Shown here: piece by piece, positions 1 to 6,883 of the stretch
Layout of the letters: every line of letters starts with the position of its first letter
Position numbering within the stretch: the first letter of the stretch is position 1
Assembly (NCBI GenBank): GCA_036802685.1
Contig: DAIRVS010000141.1
Span: forward strand, 1-11,456
DNA from: HGW-17 sp938004375
Lineage (GTDB): Bacteria > Myxococcota_A > Polyangia > HGW-17
Length of the DNA: 11,456 nucleotides
Direction of reading: 5' to 3'
Position numbers and translations under genes: made by a program
The notes under the pieces: generated by a model
The model's input: only the letters and a program-made list of their open reading frames with translations
What the model was told of the DNA's origin: nothing
The model's database searches: none

Positions 1-449
1 TGATCGAGAGCGTGCTCGCCGTGGACGCCGACCGTCCCGTCCACGCGGCGCGGCGCCTCGAGGCCGTGGCCGAGCTGGCCCAGACCGACGAGTTCCACCA
101 GCTCGTCCGGTTGTACCGGCGGATGAACATCCTCAAGAAGGCCGAGGCCGTGCCCTCGGAGGTCCGCCCCGAGCTGCTGGAACATCCGGCCGAGCGGGCG
201 CTTCATGAGGCCCTGGAGCGCGTCTTCGCGGTCTGCGAGGTCCGGCTGGGGGACGGTGATTTCGGCGGTGCCCTGCGGGAGATGGTCTCCCTGTGGCGCG
301 AGGTGGACGAGTTCTTCCACGACGAGCGCGGTGTGCGCGTGATGGCGGACGACCCGGCTCTTCGGGACAACCGCCTCGGGCTGCTGTTCCGCCTCGACGC
401 CCTCCTGCGCCGGGTGGCCGACTTCAAGATTCTTGCGGCGCTGGCATGA
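1..449 (+). CDS. glyS: Glycyl-tRNA synthetase beta subunit, C-terminal part (5' end outside window)
   Basis: This is the 3' end of a gene that enters from the left; the reading frame is already open at base 3, and the GTG at 12 is internal. About 148 residues are visible. They match the C-terminal DALR-type anticodon-binding region of bacterial GlyS. The diagnostic block is near the end, where 'EFFHDERGVRVMADDPALR' is followed by 'DNRLGLL' and 'VADF'; it corresponds to the family's usual 'FFDxVxVMADDxxLRxNRLALL...VADFSxL' ending. The beta subunit works with GlyQ (alpha) in the cytoplasm to charge tRNA-Gly, and this region helps recognise the tRNA. The stop codon TGA (447-449) overlaps the ATG of the next gene, which suggests translational coupling. 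The tail looks complete, with no frameshift. Confidence 0.93.
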   Translation, partial: IESVLAVDADRPVHAARRLEAVAELAQTDEFHQLVRLYRRMNILKKAEAVPSEVRPELLEHPAERALHEALERVFAVCEVRLGDGDFGGALREMVSLWREVDEFFHDERGVRVMADDPALRDNRLGLLFRLDALLRRVADFKILAALA

Positions 450-757
450 AGGATCTGTTCGAGTACGCCGGCTGGATGATCTGGCTCGCGGGCCTGGCCA
501 TGATGGGCTACGCCGGCTGGTCCGCGTGGAAACTGCACGAGGCTCACCGGCTCTCGTTCGCCGTGCAGGACGGCGCCTTCTGGCTTCGCCGTCCGGGCGA
601 TTATCTGTCCGGACTCACGCCCAACGCGAGGTGGCTGCTCATCGCGCTGGGCGGCTTCGTGGTGTTCCTGATCGGGCGTCACCTTCGCAACGTGGCGACG
701 CCGTACATGAGACACTCCCGGGACTCCCACGACCCGGGGGATGGCGATTTTCAATAG
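446..757 (+). CDS. Small two-helix membrane protein, unknown function
   Basis: A 103-residue protein whose ATG overlaps the glyS stop in an ATGA arrangement, so its translation is probably coupled to glyS. Two hydrophobic stretches are visible. One at about residues 8-27 is rich in Trp, Gly, Ala and Met ('GWMIWLAGLAMMGYAGW'); the second is at about 62-80 ('ARWLLIALGGFVVFLIG'). Between them lies a soluble loop of about 35 residues with basic and aromatic residues. The tail is charged and hydrophilic (RHLRN...RHSRDSHDPGDGDFQ). I do not recognise the family. A longer in-frame extension upstream (from 293) would lie inside glyS and is not needed. Both membrane segments and the coupled start favour a real gene; function is unknown. 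Confidence 0.75.
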   Translation: MKDLFEYAGWMIWLAGLAMMGYAGWSAWKLHEAHRLSFAVQDGAFWLRRPGDYLSGLTPNARWLLIALGGFVVFLIGRHLRNVATPYMRHSRDSHDPGDGDFQ

Positions 758-788
758 GTCCCCGCTGATCGGGGATCCGGGTGATCCG

Positions 789-2114
789 ATGCGACGCATC
801 CTGACTCTGCTGCTCTATTCCCTGCTCCTGGCCGCCTGCGCCCAGGACATCGCCGGCATCGATCCGCCGACGGACCTCTTCTTCTTCCCCTCGGGTCTGC
901 GCCTCTCCCCCTCCGGGCGGACGCTGTTCGTGACCAACGGGAACTCGGACCTGCGCTACAACGGGTCCACTCTGCTGGCCCTGGACGCGGACCGCCTCCA
1001 CCTGATGGCCGCGGACCCGCTCGCCTATACGGCGTGCAAGGTGGATCCCCAGGCCGGGGACGAGTTCCTGTGCGGCCTCGACCAGGAGCTGGTTCGAAGC
1101 GCCGTCCGCCTGGGCTCCTACGCCGGCCATATCGCCGTGCTGCCGGCCCCCGCGGGTGGCACCATGGCTTACCGGCTGCTCGTCTCGGTGCGCGCCGACC
1201 CGTCCCTGACCCTCGTGGACGTCTACGAGAACGAGGCCGGCGAGGTCACCTGCCTCGACTGCGGTGACGGCTGCGACGCCTCCTGGCCGCGGGACTGCCG
1301 GCGCTCCCACCGCCTCGAGAAGGACGACGGCCTGCCCACGGATCCCTACCGCATCCTGGTGCGCGAAGATCTCGGCTACGCCCTCGTCACCCACTTGAAT
1401 AGCCCCTACCTCACGGTGGTGGACTTCGCCATCGAGCCGCCGGTCATCGCACAGGTCTACGACGCCAACATGACCGTCAACTACAACGGCTACGTCGGCT
1501 CCTATGACGCGGTCACAGGCCCGGACCAGTGGCCCACCTTCTACGTCTCCAACTCGTACAGCCCCGAGATCGCCTGGTTCCGCCTGCAGTACTCCCCCGA
1601 GAACGGCATGGACCTGCTGCTGCCCGCGGGCAGCCTCTATCTGCAAAGCCCCTACGGTCCGTTCGAGAGCGGTGCCGAGCTGCGCGGGCTCGCGTTCTCA
1701 GGCGACGGCTCGCGCCTGTACGCCGCCGTCCGCTATCCGCCCATGCTCGTCACCTTCGACGTCTCGGTGGACGAACAGGGACGCACCCGCCTGACCCCGG
1801 CGGGCACCGTGGAGGTGTCCGCCCAGCCCGCCCTGGTGCAGGTCCACGCCGATCACCTCGGCCGTGAGCAGGTGTTCGTGACCAGCTTCCCCGAGGGCGA
1901 GGTGCTGGTGCTCGATCCCGACCGCGGCACCTGGGTGCAGCGCATCGCGGTGGGCACGGGTCCCCATGAGTTTCTGTTCCCTCCGGCCGATCGCTTCGCC
2001 GGTTTCTACGTCGTGAACTTCGCCGAGGGAACCATCTCCCTGGTGTCGTACGACGGACCCTCGTGGCGGCGCGTCGGCCGCTTCGGCACCCCCAGGCAGA
2101 TCGGGAGGGACTGA
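789..2114 (+). CDS. Secreted lipoprotein with beta-propeller (YncE-like) repeats
   Basis: A 441-residue protein starting at the ATG at 789. The start is chosen because it gives a textbook lipoprotein signal peptide: MRR, a hydrophobic core (ILTLLLYSLLL), then lipobox L14-A-A-C17. The in-frame ATG at 741 overlaps the preceding gene and would bury that signal. The mature protein contains several propeller-blade segments of the YVTN/YncE style: 'PSGLRLSPSGRTLFVTNG' (34-51), 'GLAFSGDGSRLYAAVRYPPMLVTFDV' (split at 300-325), and 'IAVGTGPHEF' followed by 'FYVVNFAEGTISLVS' (386-420). An insert around 155-170 carries four cysteines (CLDCGDGC...C), probably disulphide-bonded outside the cytoplasm. It is most likely an outer-membrane or periplasmic lipoprotein acting as a binding or scaffold protein; no catalytic motif is seen. 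One base separates its stop from the next lipoprotein gene, so the two are probably one operon. Confidence 0.85.
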   Translation: MRRILTLLLYSLLLAACAQDIAGIDPPTDLFFFPSGLRLSPSGRTLFVTNGNSDLRYNGSTLLALDADRLHLMAADPLAYTACKVDPQAGDEFLCGLDQELVRSAVRLGSYAGHIAVLPAPAGGTMAYRLLVSVRADPSLTLVDVYENEAGEVTCLDCGDGCDASWPRDCRRSHRLEKDDGLPTDPYRILVREDLGYALVTHLNSPYLTVVDFAIEPPVIAQVYDANMTVNYNGYVGSYDAVTGPDQWPTFYVSNSYSPEIAWFRLQYSPENGMDLLLPAGSLYLQSPYGPFESGAELRGLAFSGDGSRLYAAVRYPPMLVTFDVSVDEQGRTRLTPAGTVEVSAQPALVQVHADHLGREQVFVTSFPEGEVLVLDPDRGTWVQRIAVGTGPHEFLFPPADRFAGFYVVNFAEGTISLVSYDGPSWRRVGRFGTPRQIGRD

Positions 2115-2115
2115 C

Positions 2116-4635
2116 ATGCACCACCGAGACTCCCATTCCCGCATCCCCGGTACGTGGTCGTTCGATCCCCGCCGGTCCCTGGCGACCCTGACCATCGCCG
2201 CGCTCCTCTGTCTGTTGCCCACGGCCTGCGAGGACGACGAGAAGGAGCTCCCCGAGCGCCAGCTCGAGCGCCCGATCAAGGCCGGCTTCTTCTGTGCCCG
2301 GCGCGACGACCAACGCGTGCTGCGTTGGGACAGCCTGGCGGCCTGCGCCGCCGACCCGGCCGACACCCGTTATTATGCCTTCATCGCCCTGTCGGCCCGC
2401 GGCGAGCTCGCCATCGTGGACCTCAAGGACGAGCGGATCGTCGACCTCGATCCCCTGAACCCCGGCTACAACTTTCTGCCGGTGGGCATGGTGCTCCAGG
2501 ACACGCTGCTCGACGACGAGCACGGGGTGATCCACGCTCTCGCTTCCAACCCCTCCCGGCTGGTGTCGGTCCCGGTGGACTCCCTGCTCGAGATGATCCG
2601 CGGCGAGGCGCCGTCGGTGCCGGTCGAGACGCGACCGCTGGTCAGCGGGTCGGACACGGTGGGCGCTGTGCCGTTCCGCTTCGAGCGCCACGGAGGGACA
2701 GGCGACCTGTGGGTCACCTTCCCGGGGTGTCAGGCGGTGGCCCGCTTCGACACCCAGGGAGTGGCCCAAGCCGCCTTCCGCGTCACGGGGACGGCTCCCC
2801 ATTTCGAGGCCCTCGAGCTCGCGGGCTGCCCCCGGGAGAGCCTGGACGGCACCGGCACCGATGACGCCACCCCGGTGGCGCTTTTTCCCTCGACCCTGGC
2901 CTTCGACGGTGACGCGCTCTATCTGGGCGTGAACTCCGCCGGGACCGAGCCCGACCTGCTGCTGGCCGCCGATCTCGACCCGGCCGGTGAGCCACTGACC
3001 GCGGCGCCGATCCCCCTCGACGGCGAGACCGGCGGCTTCGGCGCGCTGCGCGTGTCCCCGCAGACCCGCTGGGGCCGGTTCCTGTATGCCGTCGCCCGCC
3101 ACGGCGATGTCCGCGTGATCCGCCTCGAGGACCGTGTGGAGTGCGAGACCCAGGCCGATACCCGTGAGGTGCCCCCGCTCACCCTCGACGCCCCCGAGCG
3201 CGGGTGCCTGCCGGTGGGGACCGTCCCGCGCGCCTTCGCGGCGACCACGCCCGGCATCCACCTGGCTGACAACCGCCTGATCCAGGACGTCACCTTCTTC
3301 TCCCGTCCCGAGAACACCGAGAACGAGGATCCCGACGCCAAGGGCACCTATTTGGGGCTCTTTGCGGTGGCCGCCACCTGGGAGGGGGCCATTTATGTGA
3401 TCAACCTCGACGAGACCTTCACCGAGGTCGGGTTCGACTACCGGCTGGGACCGGGGGACTCGGGCCAACTCTGGCCCGAGGAGGTCCTCGCCCACCGCTT
3501 CCGCAATGCGGTCGATCTGGCCGAAGGGTACGATACCACGGGGCGGCCCCGCCTCGACGAGCCGGTCTCGTATTACGTCGGCGAGCTCCCGTCCACGGTC
3601 ACGGGCGGGCTCCCCCAGCTCCTGCCCTTCGAGGACGGCCTGTACCTGCACGACATGGACGGCTACTTCATGCGTTCGGAGACCTGGCACCTGGTCTGGG
3701 GCTCGGTGCTGCCCGGCACCGCGCGCTTCTCCGGCATCGCCGACCGCGACCAGTCCGCCGCCCCCGAGCTGCTCTTCTACGACGTGGGCACCAGCTACTG
3801 CGCCTCCGGGGTGCGTCCCGGCGACGTGCTGCGGTTCGTGGGGTGCGACTCCTCGGATGACTGCATCGATGGCTACGTATGCGGTCGCACGCCCATGCAA
3901 AGGCAGGATCTGCCCGGGCTCTGCTTCCCCGCCGAGCACCGGCAGGAGCACATCAACGCCTGCGCGCGCCTGCTGGCCTCGGACCGCGAGTTCCGCGTGA
4001 CCGGCGTTTGGCTGGACCAGTTGACCGCGGAGCCGCTCTCCTACCTCCAGGATGACGGTGTCACAGCGGTGTCCTGCGAGGTCGACCTCGACTGCCGCGA
4101 CCTGGGTTGGATCCACGGCGGCGTCTGTTTGCGCGAGGACGGCGCGGCCACCGGCACCTGCGCCGGCGCCCCGTGGCCCGAACTGGGCGCCGTGTGGTGC
4201 CTCGGCGGTCCCCAGCGCTACGAGGTGCGCCTGGACGGCGCCTTCCTGCTCACGGGCTCGGCCACGCCCTACCGGTCCGCCCACACCGTCTCGGCCTTGG
4301 ACTCGACCTGCGAAGCCATCCCGGGCGCCTGGGACTATCGCGTGCCCGCCGTCCCGGGCGACGTGGTGACCCCGGTGTTCACCTTCCGCCTGGCCTTCGA
4401 CGAAGGCGTGGAGATCCCGGTGGAGTACCGCGCCCAGTTCGACATCCTGGCGGGCTTCGGCCGCGTGGGCAAGGACATCGCCGTGCGCTTCCCGTCCTGG
4501 ATCGGGGCCGGCCCGGACGGCTACCTCTACGTCACCGACCTCGCCGATTCCGGCGGCGGCACGACCTACATCGGTCAGTTCGTCCGCGTCCTGGCCCGCA
4601 CGATGACCCTCGACAGTGAGTTCGAGGTTCGCTGA
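2116..4635 (+). CDS. Large secreted lipoprotein with propeller-like and cysteine-rich segments
   Basis: An 839-residue protein preceded by a good ribosome binding site (GGGAGG, 2103-2108) that lies inside the end of the upstream lipoprotein gene; only one base separates the genes. The N-terminus is a polar region of about 20 residues, a hydrophobic core (22-34) and C38 within 'LLPTAC'. Pro at -3 makes this an imperfect lipobox, but the Cys is followed by a highly acidic stretch (EDDEKE) typical of tethered lipoproteins. Blade-like segments appear near the start ('YAFIALSARGELAIVDLKD') and the end ('IGAGPDGYLYVTDLAD'). At about residues 575-592 and 653-672 there are two C-x-x-D-x-DC...C motifs ('CDSSDDCIDGYVC', 'CEVDLDCRD...GVC'), a style common in secreted Myxococcota proteins and probably disulphide-stabilised. 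No enzyme motif is recognised. The protein shares design with its upstream neighbour, suggesting partners in one envelope complex (inference). Confidence 0.82.
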   Translation: MHHRDSHSRIPGTWSFDPRRSLATLTIAALLCLLPTACEDDEKELPERQLERPIKAGFFCARRDDQRVLRWDSLAACAADPADTRYYAFIALSARGELAIVDLKDERIVDLDPLNPGYNFLPVGMVLQDTLLDDEHGVIHALASNPSRLVSVPVDSLLEMIRGEAPSVPVETRPLVSGSDTVGAVPFRFERHGGTGDLWVTFPGCQAVARFDTQGVAQAAFRVTGTAPHFEALELAGCPRESLDGTGTDDATPVALFPSTLAFDGDALYLGVNSAGTEPDLLLAADLDPAGEPLTAAPIPLDGETGGFGALRVSPQTRWGRFLYAVARHGDVRVIRLEDRVECETQADTREVPPLTLDAPERGCLPVGTVPRAFAATTPGIHLADNRLIQDVTFFSRPENTENEDPDAKGTYLGLFAVAATWEGAIYVINLDETFTEVGFDYRLGPGDSGQLWPEEVLAHRFRNAVDLAEGYDTTGRPRLDEPVSYYVGELPSTVTGGLPQLLPFEDGLYLHDMDGYFMRSETWHLVWGSVLPGTARFSGIADRDQSAAPELLFYDVGTSYCASGVRPGDVLRFVGCDSSDDCIDGYVCGRTPMQRQDLPGLCFPAEHRQEHINACARLLASDREFRVTGVWLDQLTAEPLSYLQDDGVTAVSCEVDLDCRDLGWIHGGVCLREDGAATGTCAGAPWPELGAVWCLGGPQRYEVRLDGAFLLTGSATPYRSAHTVSALDSTCEAIPGAWDYRVPAVPGDVVTPVFTFRLAFDEGVEIPVEYRAQFDILAGFGRVGKDIAVRFPSWIGAGPDGYLYVTDLADSGGGTTYIGQFVRVLARTMTLDSEFEVR

Positions 4636-4707
4636 CGTTCGCGTTTTTTCCGGTCGGATGACGATTTCCTGCAACCGAACTTCCCATTTCCCCGACAATG
4701 ACGTCCA

Positions 4708-4719
4708 GGGAGCGCTCCC
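4708..4719 (+). promoter_or_regulatory. Perfect palindrome over the ribosome binding site of the SctU/FlhB gene
   Basis: GGGAGCGCTCCC is a perfect 12-bp inverted repeat ending directly before the ATG at 4720. Its left arm contains the likely Shine-Dalgarno sequence (GGGAG, 4708-4712, seven bases from the start codon). In RNA the arms GGGA and UCCC could close a short hairpin over the binding site; in DNA it could be an operator half-pair. The structure is seen directly; the regulatory role is inferred. Confidence 0.4.
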
Positions 4720-5745
4720 ATGAGCGGGCGCCCCAGCCAGGAGCCCACCGAACCCGCGACCCCGAGAAGGCTGCAGCGGGCCCAGGAGGAGGGGCGGATC
4801 GCCTACTCCGCGCGCGTCTCCGCCACGCTCCACCTGCTGGCCGTGTGCGTCCTCTTCGCCGTCCTGGTCCAGGGCGCCGCGCTGGGGCTGGCCCGCTTCG
4901 CGACCCGGTGCTTCTCGTTGCAGGCGTCCTGGGAGTCCGCGCTCGGTGAGGCCGCGCTGGTGTTCTGGAGCGTGGCCTGGCCTTTTCTGGCGCTCGGTTT
5001 CGCCGTGGCGCTGGCCTCGGGCCTCGCCCAGACGGGGCTGCGCGTCAACTGGAGCCGCTTGCGTCCGCGCCCGGAGAACCTGTCCTGGCGTCGCGGGCTG
5101 GGACGGGTGTTCTCGCGACGGGCCTGGGCGGACCTGGCCTGGGGGCTGCCGTTCCTGCTGCTCTTTCTCGGGCTGGCCCCCGCGCTGGTCTGGTGGCACC
5201 GGGACGAGGTGCTCGGGCTCGCCGGGGGTCCCATGGCGACCGGGCTGGGCGCCGCGGGTTCGCTCTTCGGGAGCCTGCTGTGGGTGCAGTTCGGCCTGGT
5301 GGCGGCGTTCGGCGCCGTCGATGTGTGGTTGACCCTGCGCCGGCACCGGCGCGAGTTGATGATGACGCGCAAGGAGGTCGCGGACGAGCACCGCCGGGAG
5401 GAGGGAGACCCCCGTCTGAAGTCCGAGCGACGTTCCGTCTTCGAGCGGTGGATCCACCAGACCCCCGAGCAGCGGGTCATCCAGGAAGCGAAGGTGTTGA
5501 TCGTGAATCCCGAACATGTGGCCGTGGCCGTCGGCGTCGACGAGGCGCGCTCCCCCGTCATCCTCGCCCGCGCCCAGGGCGCGCCTGTTGCCCGCTACAA
5601 GGAGCTCGCCCGACGAGCCGGCGTGCCGGTCGTGCGCGACGCCCGCCTGGCCCGTGCGCTGTACCGGCTCTCGGAGGAGCAGGAGATACCCCTGGAGCTG
5701 CTCGAAGCCCTGGCAGTGGTGTTCGTCACCCTCGGGATCGAGTGA
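4720..5745 (+). CDS. FlhB/YscU (SctU) family type III export switch protein with NPEH motif
   Basis: A 341-residue, full-length member of the FlhB/YscU family, the inner-membrane export-gate component that switches substrate class in flagellar and type III secretion systems. The N-terminus has the family opening 'EPTEPATPRRLQRAQEEGRIAYS' (split at 8-30, compare EKTE.PTP.KL..AR..G...S). Four hydrophobic regions follow at roughly 33-57, 75-105, 140-160 and 178-203. The cytoplasmic linker carries the signature 'MMTRKEVADEHRREEGDP' (214-231). The C-terminal domain has the self-cleavage site at N263-P264-E265-H266 and the 'LARALY' and 'EIPLELLEALA' motifs. The cleavage tetrapeptide is NPEH instead of the usual NPTH; Asn, Pro and His are kept. 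No other secretion or flagellar gene is visible in the window. Whether it is flagellar (flhB) or injectisome (sctU) cannot be decided here, so no symbol is given. Confidence 0.92.
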   Translation: MSGRPSQEPTEPATPRRLQRAQEEGRIAYSARVSATLHLLAVCVLFAVLVQGAALGLARFATRCFSLQASWESALGEAALVFWSVAWPFLALGFAVALASGLAQTGLRVNWSRLRPRPENLSWRRGLGRVFSRRAWADLAWGLPFLLLFLGLAPALVWWHRDEVLGLAGGPMATGLGAAGSLFGSLLWVQFGLVAAFGAVDVWLTLRRHRRELMMTRKEVADEHRREEGDPRLKSERRSVFERWIHQTPEQRVIQEAKVLIVNPEHVAVAVGVDEARSPVILARAQGAPVARYKELARRAGVPVVRDARLARALYRLSEEQEIPLELLEALAVVFVTLGIE

Positions 5746-5877
5746 CGGTGGGGTGTCCAATTTCTGCGCGTCAAATTATTAAACACTGTATAAAAGCTGG
5801 ACATACATTCGCTGCCCGTGTTCCGTCTGCCTCTTCAAACACATTGATATCATAGCAAGATCACCATTTCCATGTTC

Positions 5878-5892
5878 TGGCATGACTCTTGC
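5878..5892 (+). promoter_or_regulatory. Sigma-54 (RpoN) type promoter, -24/-12 element
   Basis: TGGCATGACTCTTGC fits the RpoN consensus TGGCAYG-N4-TTGC, with GG and GC at the canonical 10-base spacing; only the base after TTGC (C instead of A/T) departs. It points toward the repeat-protein gene, predicting a transcript start near 5904 and a leader of about 190 bases before the ATG at 6097. Such promoters require an enhancer-binding activator, of which myxobacterium-like genomes have many. The motif match is direct; activity is inferred. Confidence 0.55.
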
Positions 5893-5952
5893 CAACGCCT
5901 GAAGCCTCGAGTGGACCCGGATGCGCGCAGGACGCGCCGCCCCCTCTCGGTG

Positions 5953-5971
5953 GTGTTTCATGATGAAACAC
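5953..5971. promoter_or_regulatory. Perfect 19-bp palindrome, candidate operator or leader hairpin
   Basis: GTGTTTCAT-G-ATGAAACAC has two perfect 9-base arms around one central base. It lies about 50-70 bases downstream of the start predicted for the sigma-54 element and about 125 bases before the repeat-protein start codon. It could be a dimeric regulator's binding site, or in the transcript a hairpin with a 7-bp stem and AUGAU loop. No T-run follows, so it is not a standard terminator. Confidence 0.45.
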
Positions 5972-6096
5972 GGGTCGACTCGAATTCCCACCGGCTTCAA
6001 GACAAATATCCATTGACAAACCCGCCCCGTCAGGTAAACCGGAAACTTGACATGGCGCGTCACGGACGTCGCATTTCCGCAAAGAGGAGGTTTTCC

Positions 6097-6849
6097 ATGA
6101 TTCACTGGTTGTCGGACACGGTCAAGGAATCCATCATCAAAATCGTGAAGGACGTCGACGAGCTGGCCGGCGCGGTCCTCGGGACCCTGCGCGACCGGGC
6201 CATCTCCACCATCCGCGACATCCGCAGCATCGCCGACGAGATGGGGCAGGCGACCTCCTCCATCGCGTCGAGCACCATCCACATGGTGCACGAGCTCGGC
6301 GGGGACACGGTGGCCAAGGGCGCCGACCTCGTCGGCAGCAGCATCACCACCGCCCACGCCACGACCCAGGGCGCCCTCAAGGCGCTGGGCGCCACCGTGA
6401 CTGGCGTGATCACCGGTCTCGAGGAGGTCAAGGCCGACCTCGATCGCGCCGTGGTCAGCATCATCCAGAGCGTGATCCGCAACACCGTGGCCATCGGCGG
6501 CGACGTCGCCGGCGCGGTGAACGAGACCGTCCGCAGCACGGTGGCCGGCCTCACCGGCACCGGCGTCGAGGTCACCCACGCCCTGGAGACCGCCATCTCC
6601 ACCGCGATGAAGACCGCCTCCGAGGCGGGCGCCGACGTCGGAGAGGTGGCCGTGGGCGCGGTCAACGGGGCGCTCAAGGCCGTCGAGACGGTGGGAGGCA
6701 GCATGACCCGCACCCTCACGACCTCGGTCAACATGGCAATGGACACCGCAGCCGGGCTCGGCGGCGACACCACGGCCAAGGTGCGCGACGCGCTCATAGC
6801 TTCCGTGCACGGCGCCAAGGAGATCATCGACCGTCGCGGCGGGAAATGA
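6097..6849 (+). CDS. Repetitive 11/22-residue amphipathic helical protein, unknown function
   Basis: A 250-residue protein starting at the ATG at 6097, preceded by a strong ribosome binding site (AGAGGAGG, 6083-6090). The open frame extends upstream to 5872, but that part lacks a binding site and has different composition. The protein has no Pro, Cys, Tyr or Phe and a single Trp (W4), and is rich in Ala, Gly, Val, Thr and Ser. From residue 68 to 243 it divides exactly into eight 22-residue units, each of two 11-mers. In every 11-mer, positions 1, 4, 5, 8 and 11 are mostly hydrophobic or small. Units at 68, 134 and 222 begin GGD, the one at 178 GAD, and the one at 200 GGS. Residues 1-67 keep the same 11-residue phase with more charge. 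There is no signal peptide or membrane segment. This pattern predicts long amphipathic helices that bind lipid or polymer surfaces or pack as a right-handed coiled coil, as in apolipoproteins, synuclein or LEA proteins. I recognise no specific family. A dipeptidase gene follows 34 bases downstream. Confidence 0.85.
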   Translation: MIHWLSDTVKESIIKIVKDVDELAGAVLGTLRDRAISTIRDIRSIADEMGQATSSIASSTIHMVHELGGDTVAKGADLVGSSITTAHATTQGALKALGATVTGVITGLEEVKADLDRAVVSIIQSVIRNTVAIGGDVAGAVNETVRSTVAGLTGTGVEVTHALETAISTAMKTASEAGADVGEVAVGAVNGALKAVETVGGSMTRTLTTSVNMAMDTAAGLGGDTTAKVRDALIASVHGAKEIIDRRGGK

Positions 6850-6883
6850 CCGTTCCCTCGACCCCTCACACAGGAAAACAATC

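Larger units (their letters stand above)
5746..6096. other. 351-base intergenic region with regulatory signals
   Basis: No convincing gene lies here. The left half (about 5760-5870) is conspicuously AT-richer than its surroundings and contains TATAAA at 5789-5794 without a convincing -35 partner, and the short palindrome TGATATCA at 5845-5852. A sigma-54 type element (5878-5892) and a 19-bp palindrome (5953-5971) follow. Two exact TTGACA hexamers start at 6013 and 6047; neither has a good -10 box at the right distance, and the second is too close to the start codon to be useful. No rho-independent terminator was found after the SctU gene. Confidence 0.6.

Noticed and set aside
741..788. Earlier start codon for the 441-residue lipoprotein
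   Set aside because: It overlaps the preceding gene, has no properly spaced binding site, and would place 16 polar residues before an otherwise perfect lipoprotein signal peptide.
1750..5760. A 1336-codon open frame on the minus strand running opposite three genes
   Set aside because: It is phase-aligned antisense to the 839-residue lipoprotein and SctU/FlhB genes, so a stop would need TTA, CTA or TCA codons on the sense strand; these are avoided in GC-rich genes. Its translation is low-complexity (Gly, Arg, Glu, Gln, His-rich) and the sense genes have clear domains.
5754..5803. TGTCCA...TGGACA inverted repeat after the SctU/FlhB gene as a terminator
   Set aside because: The arms are only 6 bases with a 38-base spacer and no T-run, so neither a terminator nor a clear operator is supported.
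6013..6052. Two exact TTGACA hexamers as -35 boxes of the repeat-protein gene
   Set aside because: The best -10 candidates at 16-17 bases match only three of six positions, and transcription from the second would start within the ribosome binding site.
5872..6096. N-terminal extension of the repeat protein from an upstream ATG
   Set aside because: The extension has Pro, Cys and Phe absent from the rest, has no binding site, overlaps the sigma-54 element and palindrome, and a strong AGAGGAGG site serves the ATG at 6097.
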